Below, piece after piece: positions 51,996 through 60,984 of a DNA stretch of 64,000 nt. The notes beneath the pieces were generated by a model, which saw only the letters and a list, made by a program, of their open reading frames with translations, was not told the DNA's origin and searched no databases. This DNA comes from Bowmanella pacifica. Its GTDB lineage: Bacteria > Pseudomonadota > Gammaproteobacteria > Enterobacterales > Alteromonadaceae. The stretch lies in contig NZ_BMLS01000002.1 of NCBI RefSeq assembly GCF_014645355.1, forward strand, positions 372,001 through 436,000. Direction: 5' to 3'. Made by a program: the position numbers and the translations under genes. Position 1 is the stretch's first letter. Each line of letters begins with the position of its first letter.

Positions 51996-53357
51996 TTATT
52001 CGCCAAAGGCCCCGGCCACACCAGGAAACACCACAGGGCTTTCCAGGCCATTATCGGCCACACTGGCGACCCCAAAAAAGTAGTTATCAATCACCACATT
52101 TTTCAGGGTAAAGTGGTCAACCTTGCCCACATAACGGCTGAACTGCCATTGTGGCTGGTCGGTGTAGCGCCAGTAAATTTTGTAGCCCTTGATTAAGTCC
52201 TGTTCTGCTTTGGCCGCCGGAGCCCAGCTCAGGGTAGTTGAGGCTTGCACAGCCCCTTTGATTTCCACCTTAGCTGGCGGGCTCGGTGCCCAGGCCATAC
52301 TGGCTAAGCTGACAGCATTGAGTGCCGTCAGCTTTGCGGCGTAAGCAAAGTTCACCCCATCCAGGGTATCCCCGTATACTACGCCCTTCTCGGTGCGCAG
52401 ATCCTGATGCTGGCGATCATAATGCTCATTGGTTTCCATAATGCGAATCGCCGGGAAACCAGCATCATTAAATGGGCGATGATGACCACCACGGCCAAAT
52501 CGGTCCAGACGGTAAACCATCATGGTATCCAGATTGGGAATATAGGTATCGGCAATCTTGTCGATATAACGGGCCAGGTTGCGAGAGGGTGAGTCCACTT
52601 CGCCACCGGTAAAGCGACGTTTATGCGCCTCTTCGGGGGTTTCCATCACCCGGGTTCCTTCCGAAAACAAACGAGCACTGGTGTTGTTAATCACCCCATT
52701 GATACCGGCAATATTGCCAATCATATCGTTATTAAGCACAGCCTTAACCCGCCAGCCGTCTTTAAGCGCCTGTTCGGCCATAATCTTACCGCCAAACAGC
52801 CCCTGCTCCTCTCCCGCCAGGGCGGCATAGACCACTGAGCCGTGGAATTGGTATTGACTAAGCACCCGGGCCGCTTCGAGCACCCCGGCCAGGCCGGAGG
52901 CATTGTCGTTAGCGCCGGGGGCGTCCGATACTGCATCCATCACATCAGAAACCCGTGAGTCAATATCGCCCGACATCACCAGGTAACGGGACGGGTCAGT
53001 CTGGCCTTTTTGTACTGCAATCACGCTCACCACTTCAACCGGCTCAGGAATACGCTTTTCGCCCTGAATGGTCTCGGACTGATAATACACCTCAAGACAG
53101 CCTCCACACTGGGCAGAAATCTTGTCAAACTCAGCCTTAATCCAGCGTCTGGCGGCGCCTATGCCTCGACTGTCTGACTGAGTGTCAGATAAGGTATGGC
53201 GGGTACCAAAACTCACCAACTTGCGAACATCCTGTTCAATACGGGCGGCCGAGACCTGGCCGGCAATGTCATACAGCGCTTGCTCGTCACCGAGCCTGTC
53301 GGCGGCAATGGCCGGCATGCCCAGCAGGCACGCCATTATCACTATAGATTTTTGCAT
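51996..53357 (-). CDS. secreted M28 family metallopeptidase with C-terminal Fn3-like domain
   Basis: 453 residues from ATG 53357 (GAGGTGA upstream). Signal peptide to about residue 18 (MPAIAA-DR). Peptidase domain: the first metal-site segment reads VMSGDIDSR where M28 enzymes usually have His at the first position (GHxD type), so Asp replaces His. The rest is intact: APGANDNASG, AGEEQGLFG (catalytic and ligand Glu), LNNDMIGN and GGHHRPFNDAG. C-terminal about 95 residues look like Fn3. Probably an exported aminopeptidase, co-transcribed with the M24 gene 28 bases upstream. Confidence 0.9.
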   Translation of the reverse strand: MQKSIVIMACLLGMPAIAADRLGDEQALYDIAGQVSAARIEQDVRKLVSFGTRHTLSDTQSDSRGIGAARRWIKAEFDKISAQCGGCLEVYYQSETIQGEKRIPEPVEVVSVIAVQKGQTDPSRYLVMSGDIDSRVSDVMDAVSDAPGANDNASGLAGVLEAARVLSQYQFHGSVVYAALAGEEQGLFGGKIMAEQALKDGWRVKAVLNNDMIGNIAGINGVINNTSARLFSEGTRVMETPEEAHKRRFTGGEVDSPSRNLARYIDKIADTYIPNLDTMMVYRLDRFGRGGHHRPFNDAGFPAIRIMETNEHYDRQHQDLRTEKGVVYGDTLDGVNFAYAAKLTALNAVSLASMAWAPSPPAKVEIKGAVQASTTLSWAPAAKAEQDLIKGYKIYWRYTDQPQWQFSRYVGKVDHFTLKNVVIDNYFFGVASVADNGLESPVVFPGVAGAFGE

Positions 53358-53385
53358 GTTCACCTCGTTGTTACCTGTTGTTGTT

Positions 53386-54669
53386 TTAAGCCACAGGTGG
53401 AGCCAGTTTACCAATGGGCGATTCCAGCGAATCGGCGGGCTCGGTAAACCAACGCGGACCGTTTTCGGTCATATAGATACAGTCTTCCAAACGCACCCCA
53501 AACTCCCCCGGCAAATAAATGCCAGGTTCGTTAGAAAAACACATGCCGGATTTAAGCAGCGCCGTTTCGCCACGAACAAAGTTCACCGGTTCATGGCCCT
53601 GCATACCTATGCCATGCCCGGTGCGGTGCGACAAGCCTGGCAGTTTATAATCCGGTCCCAGGCCTTGCTTAGCGTAATAGGCCCTAACCGCATCATCCAC
53701 ACTTCCGGCCGCTTTACCGGGCTGCGCGGCCGCAAAGGCAACATTTTGTCCTTCACGCACGGTATTCCAAATCTTGCGCACTTTGGCTGAAGGCTCACCG
53801 TATACAAAAGTACGACTAATATCCGACTGATAACCATGCACGGCACAGCCGCAATCCATCAACACCACAGAACCTTCTTTCAGCACATGCTGCTGTTTTG
53901 TGCCATGAGGATAGGCGCTGGCCTGATCAAACAAGGCCATATTCCAGATACCGCTACCGCCCAGTTTGGTTTGGGCGCCCTGCATCAGCGCTTTTACATC
54001 TGCCTGAGTCATGCCTGTTTGCAGGTTTTTCCACACATAGGCATAAGCACTCAGAGTGATTTCGTTAGCCTTGTGCATCAACGTCAGCTCATGGGCCGTT
54101 TTATACATACGGCAACCACGGGTAACCGGGTCGGCACTGGTATGGGTAAAATTGCCAAGCAGGCTCATCACACCATCCAATACAAAGTAGCGCACCGACT
54201 CTTCAAAACCGATCTGGCCTTTGCTGAGCTTTCTGTCTTTAAGCACCTGCGCCACTAACGCAAAAGGACTCTCATGCTCCTGCCAGACTCTGACATCATT
54301 GCCGACATCCAATGATTCACGAATACTGGGCTCTTCAAAAAAAGGACAAATCACCGCAATCTCACCGTCGGCCGGAATCACCACAGCGGTCAAACGCTCA
54401 CTTCGCCACCATTGAATGCCGGTGAAATAATCCATAGCTGGGCCAGGCTCCAGCACCATGGCCACCATGTTATTGGCCCGCATTAACGTTCTGGCCTTGT
54501 CTATCCTGACCATACGCTCTTTGGCACTGATAGGTTGTACGCCTTGGGTAATATCTGACAATACATCCTTTGCCTGCGAAGACGTCTTGGGGGCGGCCAT
54601 GGATGCAAAAGGTAAGCTGCCTAACACACCTGCGCTTAACTGTAGGAAACGTCGTTTGGAGAGTTGCAT
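53386..54669 (-). CDS. M24 family (Xaa-Pro aminopeptidase-like) peptidase, Tat-exported
   Basis: 427 residues. Twin-arginine leader SKRRFLQLSAGVLGSL, cleavage near SMA-AP: exported folded, as expected for a dinuclear metalloenzyme. Creatinase-like N-domain (about 45-190), pita-bread catalytic domain (about 195-420) with ligands Asp in VLMDCGCAVHGYQSD (two Asp), His in HRTGHGIGMQGHEP, Glu in SNEPGIY and Glu in RLEDCIY. Removes N-terminal residues before proline or dipeptides. Paired with the M28 peptidase for periplasmic peptide use. Confidence 0.93.
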   Translation of the reverse strand: MQLSKRRFLQLSAGVLGSLPFASMAAPKTSSQAKDVLSDITQGVQPISAKERMVRIDKARTLMRANNMVAMVLEPGPAMDYFTGIQWWRSERLTAVVIPADGEIAVICPFFEEPSIRESLDVGNDVRVWQEHESPFALVAQVLKDRKLSKGQIGFEESVRYFVLDGVMSLLGNFTHTSADPVTRGCRMYKTAHELTLMHKANEITLSAYAYVWKNLQTGMTQADVKALMQGAQTKLGGSGIWNMALFDQASAYPHGTKQQHVLKEGSVVLMDCGCAVHGYQSDISRTFVYGEPSAKVRKIWNTVREGQNVAFAAAQPGKAAGSVDDAVRAYYAKQGLGPDYKLPGLSHRTGHGIGMQGHEPVNFVRGETALLKSGMCFSNEPGIYLPGEFGVRLEDCIYMTENGPRWFTEPADSLESPIGKLAPPVA

Positions 54670-54813
54670 TAAATTGACCTGTTTTTGTTATTGCACAGCC
54701 CTATCCTAAATCCATTTTCCTCAAATAACACGGCCACTTATCCTAACCATAAGGTTAGCGGTCGGCCTGGCGGAGCGGCCTACCGCCCAACCTGGCCTTA
54801 GCCTAAAGCGCAA

Positions 54814-54832
54814 CGCCAGCATAAAGCTGGCG
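54814..54832. repeat. perfect inverted repeat in intergenic region
   Basis: CGCCAGC / GCTGGCG with a 5-base loop, between the M24 peptidase promoter side and the end of the ABC permease gene. Preceded by other small hairpins (CTAACC...GGTTAG near 54741-54756). No T run, so not a classical terminator. Confidence 0.45.
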
Positions 54833-54894
54833 GAATAAGAAAAGGCGTTAAGAACAAGCAAATTTTGTCAATTCAAGGGCGTACTCACGCCCCT

Positions 54895-57408
54895 TTATTC
54901 ATGCCTTAAAGCAAAGATAGGATTGGCCCTGGCCACCTTGGCAGCATTACCTCCTACCGTCAGCCAGGCAATGCATACCGATGCCAGCATGGCCAGCAGG
55001 CAGATTGGCAGCAACCACCAACTATCGATACGATTCACAAAGGCCTGCAGCCAATTTAGCATCAACCATATGGATAGAGGCCAGGCAATCAGATTGGCCA
55101 GCATAATCGGCCGCGAGAACTGCCACACCAGCAACCACATAATTTGTCTGACACTGGCCCCCATCACCTTGCGGATACCGATTTCCCGGGTTTTACGTTC
55201 GGCGGTAAAGGCTGCCAGGCCATACAATCCAAGACAAGCGACCAACACCGCCAGCAGTGAAAACAGGGTAAATAACTGCATCTGCACCTTTTCGCTCTGA
55301 TACTGCGCGGCCAGCATATCGGATAAATATTGTGTATCTATGGGCTGCATTGGCACCACCTGCTTCCATACCCGCTCGATCTCGGTCATTACACGGCTGA
55401 CATCCCCCTGGCTGTAAGTAATAGTCGCCACATTAAAACGCGCTGGGTTCAAGGTATACAGGCTAGGGCGGATGGCAAACTTAACCGAACGGAAATAGAT
55501 ATCCGGGATAACCCCCACCACGGTCAGGTGGTTCAAGCCATCGCCACTGGCCTTGACTTGCAAGGTTTTGCCAATGGCCTCCTGTGGTGAACTGAAACCC
55601 AGTCTGCGCACCGCCCCTTCGTTAAGAATGGCACTAGCCTGAGTAATCTGCCCTTCCTGTGCGGGTGTCAGAGTGTCTGCACCATAGGCCTTATCAAATA
55701 AACGACCTGCCAAAGGCTGAATCTGATAAGCCTCGAAAAAACCATAATCCATATTGTGGTAGTTAAGCAGCTCTTCTACCGGTTTATCTCCCTCATTACT
55801 GCCCAGCAGGGTCACAAAGTGATTGTTTTCATTATCCTGGGTAGGGGCTTCTGAGGAATACACAACCGACTGCACGCCAGCAATGGCCTGCCATTGCTGC
55901 TGTAGGCTATCCAGACTATCGCGGGCCGCCCGGATATTCACCACCAGTTTGCGCTCGGTGCTATAACCAAGATCAAGAGTATTGGCGTGGCGGGTTTGCA
56001 TATACACCACAGTCGTGCACACCAACAAGGTCACCGATACCGCAAACTGGAAGACCACCAGCGCGTGGCGCAGTTTCACCGAGCCACGGCTTTCATTGCT
56101 TTTGCTGGCCTTGAGAATTTGCCCGGGCAAATAGCCGGACAACACCAAGGCGGGATAACTGCCGGCAATCAGCCCCACCAACAAACCCAATCCGAGTAAA
56201 GTAAACAGGAGGCTTGGTTCACTGAAGAGGCGAAACTGGATCGCCTTGCCAAGTATTTGGTTGTACCAAGGTAACACCAGTTCCACAGCCACCAGCGCAA
56301 ATAACAGCGCAATCATCACCAGGCCAATGGCTTCCAGCAAAAACTGTATGGCAACCTGTCCTCTGCTGGCCCCCAATACCTTACGCATCGCCACTTCTTT
56401 GGCGCGCTGCCCGGCTCTGGCGGTAGCCAGGTTCATAAAATTAATACAAGCGATAACCAAAATAAGCACGGCAACCAAACTGAAGGTCGCCACCAAATTA
56501 CGGTTACCCATAGGCGTCAGGTCGCCCATATTGCCAGCGTCTTTATGGGCATCAAGGTGCAAGTCCGCCAGTTTCATCAGCTTGTGTTTCATGGTGTCGG
56601 AAATCTTTGTTTCGCTCTCCATCAAGCTGGCATTTTGTTTGGCAAACTCCAGAAACGGACTTTCATTATCCACCCACCAGGTCAGGCGCTGCTGAGCCTG
56701 CTCAAGGGAAACGCCGGGGCGCAACTTAAAGTAGGTATACACATTCACACTGGTCCAGGTATCCAGTACCCAGGGAAACTGGGAGAAGAACTCTGGGTCC
56801 ATGTATACCAAGAGATCCAAACGCATATGGGAATTATCCGGTAAGTCTTCAATAACACCACTGACTGTCAGTTCAACCGGTTGCTCATTCAAACAACATA
56901 AGGTTAGAGTTTTACCTACCACCTCAGTATCGCCAAAGTACTTTAATGCCATTGCCCGGCTGATCACCAAATCATTGGGTTTAGTAAAACTGCTTTGTGC
57001 ACTGCCATCTACAAAGGGCAGATTCAGTACATTGAAAAAGCTACTGTCGGCAAAGGCCACTTGCTCAGCATAGGCCTCACCATGTTGTTGAATGGTGGTT
57101 CCCCAGAACACCATCCTGGTACCGTCTTCAATTTCCGCACTAAGGTAATCCCGCACCGCTGGCATCATCCGCCCAGCGCTGCGCACGGTCAGAAAGGGGG
57201 CCCGGCCAGGGGATTCATAGGCGGTATGCAACCGCACGACTTGCTCATGGTCTGGCACCCATTGGTCGTAGCCGCTTTCCGACTGAACATACAGCATAAT
57301 CAGAATACAACTGGCCAGGCCGAGGGCCAGCCCAACAATATTGATGGCCGAGAACACCCGGTTTTTGAGTAAGTTGCGCCAGGCGGTCAAAAAGTAATTC
57401 ACAAACAT
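54895..57408 (-). CDS. MacB/FtsX-type ABC transporter permease
   Basis: 837 residues. N-terminal membrane helix (about 20-40), a MacB-like periplasmic domain (to about 280), FtsX core 1 (about 300-410, with AKEVAMRKVLGASRGQ), a second periplasmic domain (about 440-690), and FtsX core 2 (about 700-837, with TREIGIRKVMGASVRQ). The doubled R-K-x-[LM]-G-A-S motif is typical of the large DUF-type fused permeases of peptide efflux systems. 16 bases downstream of its ATPase gene. The substrate is probably a peptide, lipid or antibiotic. Confidence 0.92.
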   Translation of the reverse strand: MFVNYFLTAWRNLLKNRVFSAINIVGLALGLASCILIMLYVQSESGYDQWVPDHEQVVRLHTAYESPGRAPFLTVRSAGRMMPAVRDYLSAEIEDGTRMVFWGTTIQQHGEAYAEQVAFADSSFFNVLNLPFVDGSAQSSFTKPNDLVISRAMALKYFGDTEVVGKTLTLCCLNEQPVELTVSGVIEDLPDNSHMRLDLLVYMDPEFFSQFPWVLDTWTSVNVYTYFKLRPGVSLEQAQQRLTWWVDNESPFLEFAKQNASLMESETKISDTMKHKLMKLADLHLDAHKDAGNMGDLTPMGNRNLVATFSLVAVLILVIACINFMNLATARAGQRAKEVAMRKVLGASRGQVAIQFLLEAIGLVMIALLFALVAVELVLPWYNQILGKAIQFRLFSEPSLLFTLLGLGLLVGLIAGSYPALVLSGYLPGQILKASKSNESRGSVKLRHALVVFQFAVSVTLLVCTTVVYMQTRHANTLDLGYSTERKLVVNIRAARDSLDSLQQQWQAIAGVQSVVYSSEAPTQDNENNHFVTLLGSNEGDKPVEELLNYHNMDYGFFEAYQIQPLAGRLFDKAYGADTLTPAQEGQITQASAILNEGAVRRLGFSSPQEAIGKTLQVKASGDGLNHLTVVGVIPDIYFRSVKFAIRPSLYTLNPARFNVATITYSQGDVSRVMTEIERVWKQVVPMQPIDTQYLSDMLAAQYQSEKVQMQLFTLFSLLAVLVACLGLYGLAAFTAERKTREIGIRKVMGASVRQIMWLLVWQFSRPIMLANLIAWPLSIWLMLNWLQAFVNRIDSWWLLPICLLAMLASVCIAWLTVGGNAAKVARANPIFALRHE

Positions 57409-57424
57409 GTTCTACTCCTTGGCC

Positions 57425-58105
57425 TCAGGCAGCCTTGACGTCTTCGGTCACCACCTGACCGTCGAACAGGTTGATGGTGCGCCGTGCATAATCAGCATGA
57501 GCCGGACTGTGGGTTACCATAACGATGGTCGTGCCTTCGTCATTTAAACTTTGCAACATGGCCATCACTTCCTGGCCATGGGCGCTGTCCAGATTTCCGG
57601 TCGGTTCATCGGCCAGTATCATGGACTGCCCCCCCACCACGGCCCTGGCCACCGCAACCCGCTGCTGTTGCCCACCGGACAATTGACTGGGCAAGTGGTT
57701 GGCGCGATGAGCAATCCCCACCTTATCCATCACATCGCTAACACGGCGACGTCGCTCAGCTACCGGCACATCATGATAAAGCAGCGCCAGTTCGATATTG
57801 TCTCTGACACTGAGCTCATCGATCAGATTAAAATTCTGGAAAATAAAACCTATGTGATGCTTACGAATGGTGGCCAACTGGGCTTCTTTATAACCCGCTA
57901 CATTTTCGTTATTAAACCAATACTCACCGCTACTGGGGTTATCCAGCATACCGATGATATTCAGTAAGGTAGATTTACCGCACCCACTTGGACCCATGAT
58001 GGCCACAAATTCACCGGCCTCGATATGAATATTGACCTTATTGAGTGCCAGGGTTTCCACGTCGTCTGACAGGTAATGGCGGCTGAGATTCGTTAATTTC
58101 AACAT
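57425..58105 (-). CDS. LolD/MacB-type ABC ATPase
   Basis: 226 residues. Walker A GPSGCGKST at about 39-47, signature LSGGQQQRVA, Walker B MILADEPT, then VMVTHSP (H-loop) and the typical N-terminal LTNLSRHYLS. It energises the FtsX-type permease. Middle gene of the HlyD - ATPase - permease operon, 10 bases after the HlyD gene. Confidence 0.94.
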   Translation of the reverse strand: MLKLTNLSRHYLSDDVETLALNKVNIHIEAGEFVAIMGPSGCGKSTLLNIIGMLDNPSSGEYWFNNENVAGYKEAQLATIRKHHIGFIFQNFNLIDELSVRDNIELALLYHDVPVAERRRRVSDVMDKVGIAHRANHLPSQLSGGQQQRVAVARAVVGGQSMILADEPTGNLDSAHGQEVMAMLQSLNDEGTTIVMVTHSPAHADYARRTINLFDGQVVTEDVKAA

Positions 58106-58115
58106 GGCAAAGTCC

Positions 58116-59423
58116 TTAATTGTTTATGTTCAGTTGCTGAATATCCCGGTACTGGCTGTAAGAACTGGTTACCACCCGCTCTCCCTCGCTCAATCCGTCC
58201 AGCACTTCGATGAAGTTGTTGTTGCGGCGTCCCATACGAACATTGCGTCGCTCGGCTTGCGTACCGTCTTCTTTCAATACAAAAACCCAGTTACCGCCGG
58301 TTTCCTGATAGAACGCACCGTTAGGAATCAATAGCGCCTGACTGGCATCGCCTAAGGTAAGCTTAAGTTGCATGGTCTGGCCGCGGCGGATCGCCGCCGG
58401 TTGCTGCCCGACAAAACTCAAGTCCACCTCAAACTGGCCATTGCTGACCTGCGGATAAATCTTGCTGATTTGCAACTGATAGCCGTCTACCTGAGCGTTT
58501 TGCCCTGGCGCCACCCGGCTAAGATAAAATTCATCAATCTGTGCGGTAAGTTTGTAATCATCCGGTGTGTCTATTTGCCCCAGACGCTCACCCCGCCCAA
58601 TACTCTGCCCCACTTCCACATCAAAACCAGACAACTTACCGGCCACCGGGGCGCGCACATTCATATTGGCCAGATTCTGCCTCGACAACTCCAGGTTATG
58701 CTCCAAACGGGCACCAGAGGTTTTAAGAAAGGCTAACTGCTCTTCCTGCATGCGCGCATCAGACTGCTGACTTTCCCGAGTGAGAAGCAAGCGCTGTTCA
58801 TACCAACGCAGCGTGTCACGCGTATCATCGTGTTGGGATTGACTGATAGCCTGCGTGTTAAGAAGCTGGGCTTCCCGCTGAAGCTTGCGTTGAAGTAATT
58901 TGATTTGATATTCAATGTCGACAATATCGCGTTTATGTTGCAGACGGTTTTGTTCCAAATTCAGCTCAATAGAACGAATATTATTGAGCTGTTCTGCGAC
59001 CCTGGCTTCATTACCTAATACGCTCAGCTGTAGACTGGCGTTGGACAGTTCAACAATCAATTGCCCGGCCTCTAACATAGCCCCGCCTTCAACCAGAATA
59101 CGTTCAACCCGCCCCCCTTCAATGGCATCCAGATACAAGGTTTTAGCCGGCGTGACCCGGGCGCGTAGCGGAATAAAATCCTCGTAAGTACCGCGGGTGA
59201 CACTGGAAACCATTACACGTTCTGGGTTGACGCTAAGGGTTTTGCCGGAAAAGCCGGGCATAATATAGACCAACAGGCCCACAACCAGTCCGGCTCCACC
59301 CCATAACAGCCAGCGTTTCCAGGGCTTAGCTGGCTGACTGACCTTACGGTCCATACCTGCCCCCGACACGGCCTTAGGCGATGTCTGCTTGCTGGCATCT
59401 TGTATTGCACTGAGTTTTTGCAT
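58116..59423 (-). CDS. HlyD-family periplasmic adaptor of the MacB-type efflux operon
   Basis: 435 residues: cytoplasmic N-terminus of about 35 residues, membrane anchor (about 37-58), lipoyl domain (about 90-120 and 270-300), long coiled-coil hairpin (about 130-260, rich in Gln/Leu/Glu), beta-barrel and membrane-proximal domains to the end. First gene of the efflux operon. Its upstream region contains a sigma-54-like promoter (59469-59485) and enhancer-like repeats shared with the divergent regulator gene. Ribosome site weak. Confidence 0.93.
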   Translation of the reverse strand: MQKLSAIQDASKQTSPKAVSGAGMDRKVSQPAKPWKRWLLWGGAGLVVGLLVYIMPGFSGKTLSVNPERVMVSSVTRGTYEDFIPLRARVTPAKTLYLDAIEGGRVERILVEGGAMLEAGQLIVELSNASLQLSVLGNEARVAEQLNNIRSIELNLEQNRLQHKRDIVDIEYQIKLLQRKLQREAQLLNTQAISQSQHDDTRDTLRWYEQRLLLTRESQQSDARMQEEQLAFLKTSGARLEHNLELSRQNLANMNVRAPVAGKLSGFDVEVGQSIGRGERLGQIDTPDDYKLTAQIDEFYLSRVAPGQNAQVDGYQLQISKIYPQVSNGQFEVDLSFVGQQPAAIRRGQTMQLKLTLGDASQALLIPNGAFYQETGGNWVFVLKEDGTQAERRNVRMGRRNNNFIEVLDGLSEGERVVTSSYSQYRDIQQLNINN

Positions 59424-59468
59424 CGTTGTCTGCTTTGTTTATGTCGTGATAAAAGCTGATGAGATATA

Positions 59469-59485
59469 AACAAATCCCGTTCCAA
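59469..59485 (-). promoter_or_regulatory. sigma-54-like promoter of the efflux operon
   Basis: Minus strand TTGGAACGGGATTTGTT: GG and the -12 G are exactly 12 bases apart, as in TTGGCACG-N4-TTGCA. Mismatches are A for C after GG, and T for C in the -12 GC. It sits about 46 bases upstream of the HlyD start codon, facing the NtrC-type regulator gene. Confidence 0.6.
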
Positions 59486-59548
59486 TCCGGCAAAGCAATA
59501 TATTTCAATAAGTTAGACTAATTTCAAAGATGTACCCCCATGTAAAAC

Positions 59549-59585
59549 TGTACGAATTTGAACACCAGGTGTACGCTATTGAACA
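59549..59585. promoter_or_regulatory. tandem 16-bp enhancer repeats, likely UAS of the NtrC-type regulator
   Basis: TGTACG-AATT-TGAACA (59549-59564) and TGTACG-CTAT-TGAACA (59570-59585) share all 12 outer bases, 21 bp apart (two helix turns). Each is a dyad of the form TGT-N10-ACA. A weaker third copy, TGTACCCCCATGTAAA, begins at 59531. They lie 64-100 bases upstream of the sigma-54-like promoter of the efflux operon and just before the regulator's own start. Confidence 0.8.
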
Positions 59586-59607
59586 GTTCTAAGTGAGGAG
59601 CAGCGCG

Positions 59608-60984
59608 GTGCAACAAGAAGGACGAATATTGATCGTCGATGACGATCAAGACATCTTGGTGGCAGGAAAAATGTTGTTAAAACGCCATTTCAGCCAGGTG
59701 GATATCTGTAATAGACCGGAACAAATCCCCAGCCTACTGGCCGAACAAAGTTATCACTGCATTTTACTGGACATGAACTTTGGTCCCGGAGAAAGCAACG
59801 GCGAACAGGGCTATCGCTGGTTGGAGAAGATCCTTGCTATCGATCCCCAGGCCGTCGTGATTATGATAACAGCACACGGTGATATGGAGGTGGCCGTCGA
59901 AGCAATGAAACGGGGCGCTACCGATTTTATCGCCAAACCCTGGCACAACAATAAGGTGTTGGCCACTGTCTCCTCAGCAGTCAAATTATCCAGTTCCCGC
60001 ACCGAGGCCAATGAGCTGCGCAGCGCCAACAGCCTGCTGGCCGAAGTGACCAGTCAATCAAGTCAGCCCATTATTGCCGGGTCGGCGGCGATGCGACAAG
60101 CGCTCAATATGCTCGAGCGAAGCGCTCCCACCGAGGCCAATGTGCTGATACTGGGAGAAAATGGTACAGGCAAAGAACTGATTGCCCGCGCTATTCATGG
60201 TCAGAGCCCAAGGCATAATAAGGTATTTATGTCGGTTGACCTGGGCGCGGTGGCAGAAAGCTTGTTTGAAAGCGAGCTTTTTGGGCATCGTAAAGGGGCT
60301 TTTACCGGGGCTAACGAGGATCGCACAGGCCGCTTGCTGGCGGCCGACGGCGGCACACTGTTTTTAGATGAAATTGGTAATTTACCTCTGCATTTGCAAG
60401 CAAAATTACTGACGGTACTGGCCCAGCGTCAGGTCATTCCCCTTGGCAGTAATCAGGCCAAAGCCTTTGATGTCAGGGTGATTGCCGCCACCAATTTGCC
60501 CTTAGCGCAACTACATGACGAGCAGCGTTTTCGCCAGGATCTGTTGTTTCGCCTGAATACTGTTGAAATCCAGCTTCCGCCGCTACGGGAACGCCAACAA
60601 GACATTGCCGCTATTGCCGAATATTATCTCAGGCATTATTGCCGTAAGTACCAAAAACAGCAAAAGCAGTTGAGTCCCGATGCCCTGGCGCAATTGCAGA
60701 CCTACCACTGGCCCGGCAACATCCGTGAACTGCGCCATGCTTTGGAACGCGCAGTTATTCTGAGTGAAAATCATAAGCTCGAAGCCGGGGACTTTCAGTT
60801 AAACACGAAAACCCCGCCGCCGCGCCCCGATGCCGATCTGCATAGCTTCAATTTGGAAGAGCTTGAACGGCAAGCGGTTGAAGGCGCCTTGAAAGCCCAT
60901 CGTTATAATATAAGCCATGCCGCCAAAGCCTTGGGATTAACGCGCGCCGCGTTGTACAGGAGAATGGAAAAGCATGGCCTTTAA
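59608..60984 (+). CDS. NtrC-type sigma-54-dependent response regulator
   Basis: 458 residues from GTG 59608 (GAGGAG 7-12 bases upstream; GTG 59593 would include the site). REC domain (about 5-120) with DDD near residues 12-14, acceptor Asp in ILLDMNFG and Lys in FIAKPW. AAA+ domain (about 145-375) with Walker [10 protein letters not shown], the sigma-54 contact loop GAFTGA and LFLDEIGN. Fis-type HTH at the C-terminus ([17 protein letters not shown]). Activates sigma-54 promoters; divergent efflux operon is the evident target. Overlaps the kinase gene by 11 bases. Confidence 0.95.
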   Translation: MQQEGRILIVDDDQDILVAGKMLLKRHFSQVDICNRPEQIPSLLAEQSYHCILLDMNFGPGESNGEQGYRWLEKILAIDPQAVVIMITAHGDMEVAVEAMKRGATDFIAKPWHNNKVLATVSSAVKLSSSRTEANELRSANSLLAEVTSQSSQPIIAGSAAMRQALNMLERSAPTEANVLILGENGTGKELIARAIHGQSPRHNKVFMSVDLGAVAESLFESELFGHRKGAFTGANEDRTGRLLAADGGTLFLDEIGNLPLHLQAKLLTVLAQRQVIPLGSNQAKAFDVRVIAATNLPLAQLHDEQRFRQDLLFRLNTVEIQLPPLRERQQDIAAIAEYYLRHYCRKYQKQQKQLSPDALAQLQTYHWPGNIRELRHALERAVILSENHKLEAGDFQLNTKTPPPRPDADLHSFNLEELERQAVEGALKAHRYNISHAAKALGLTRAALYRRMEKHGL

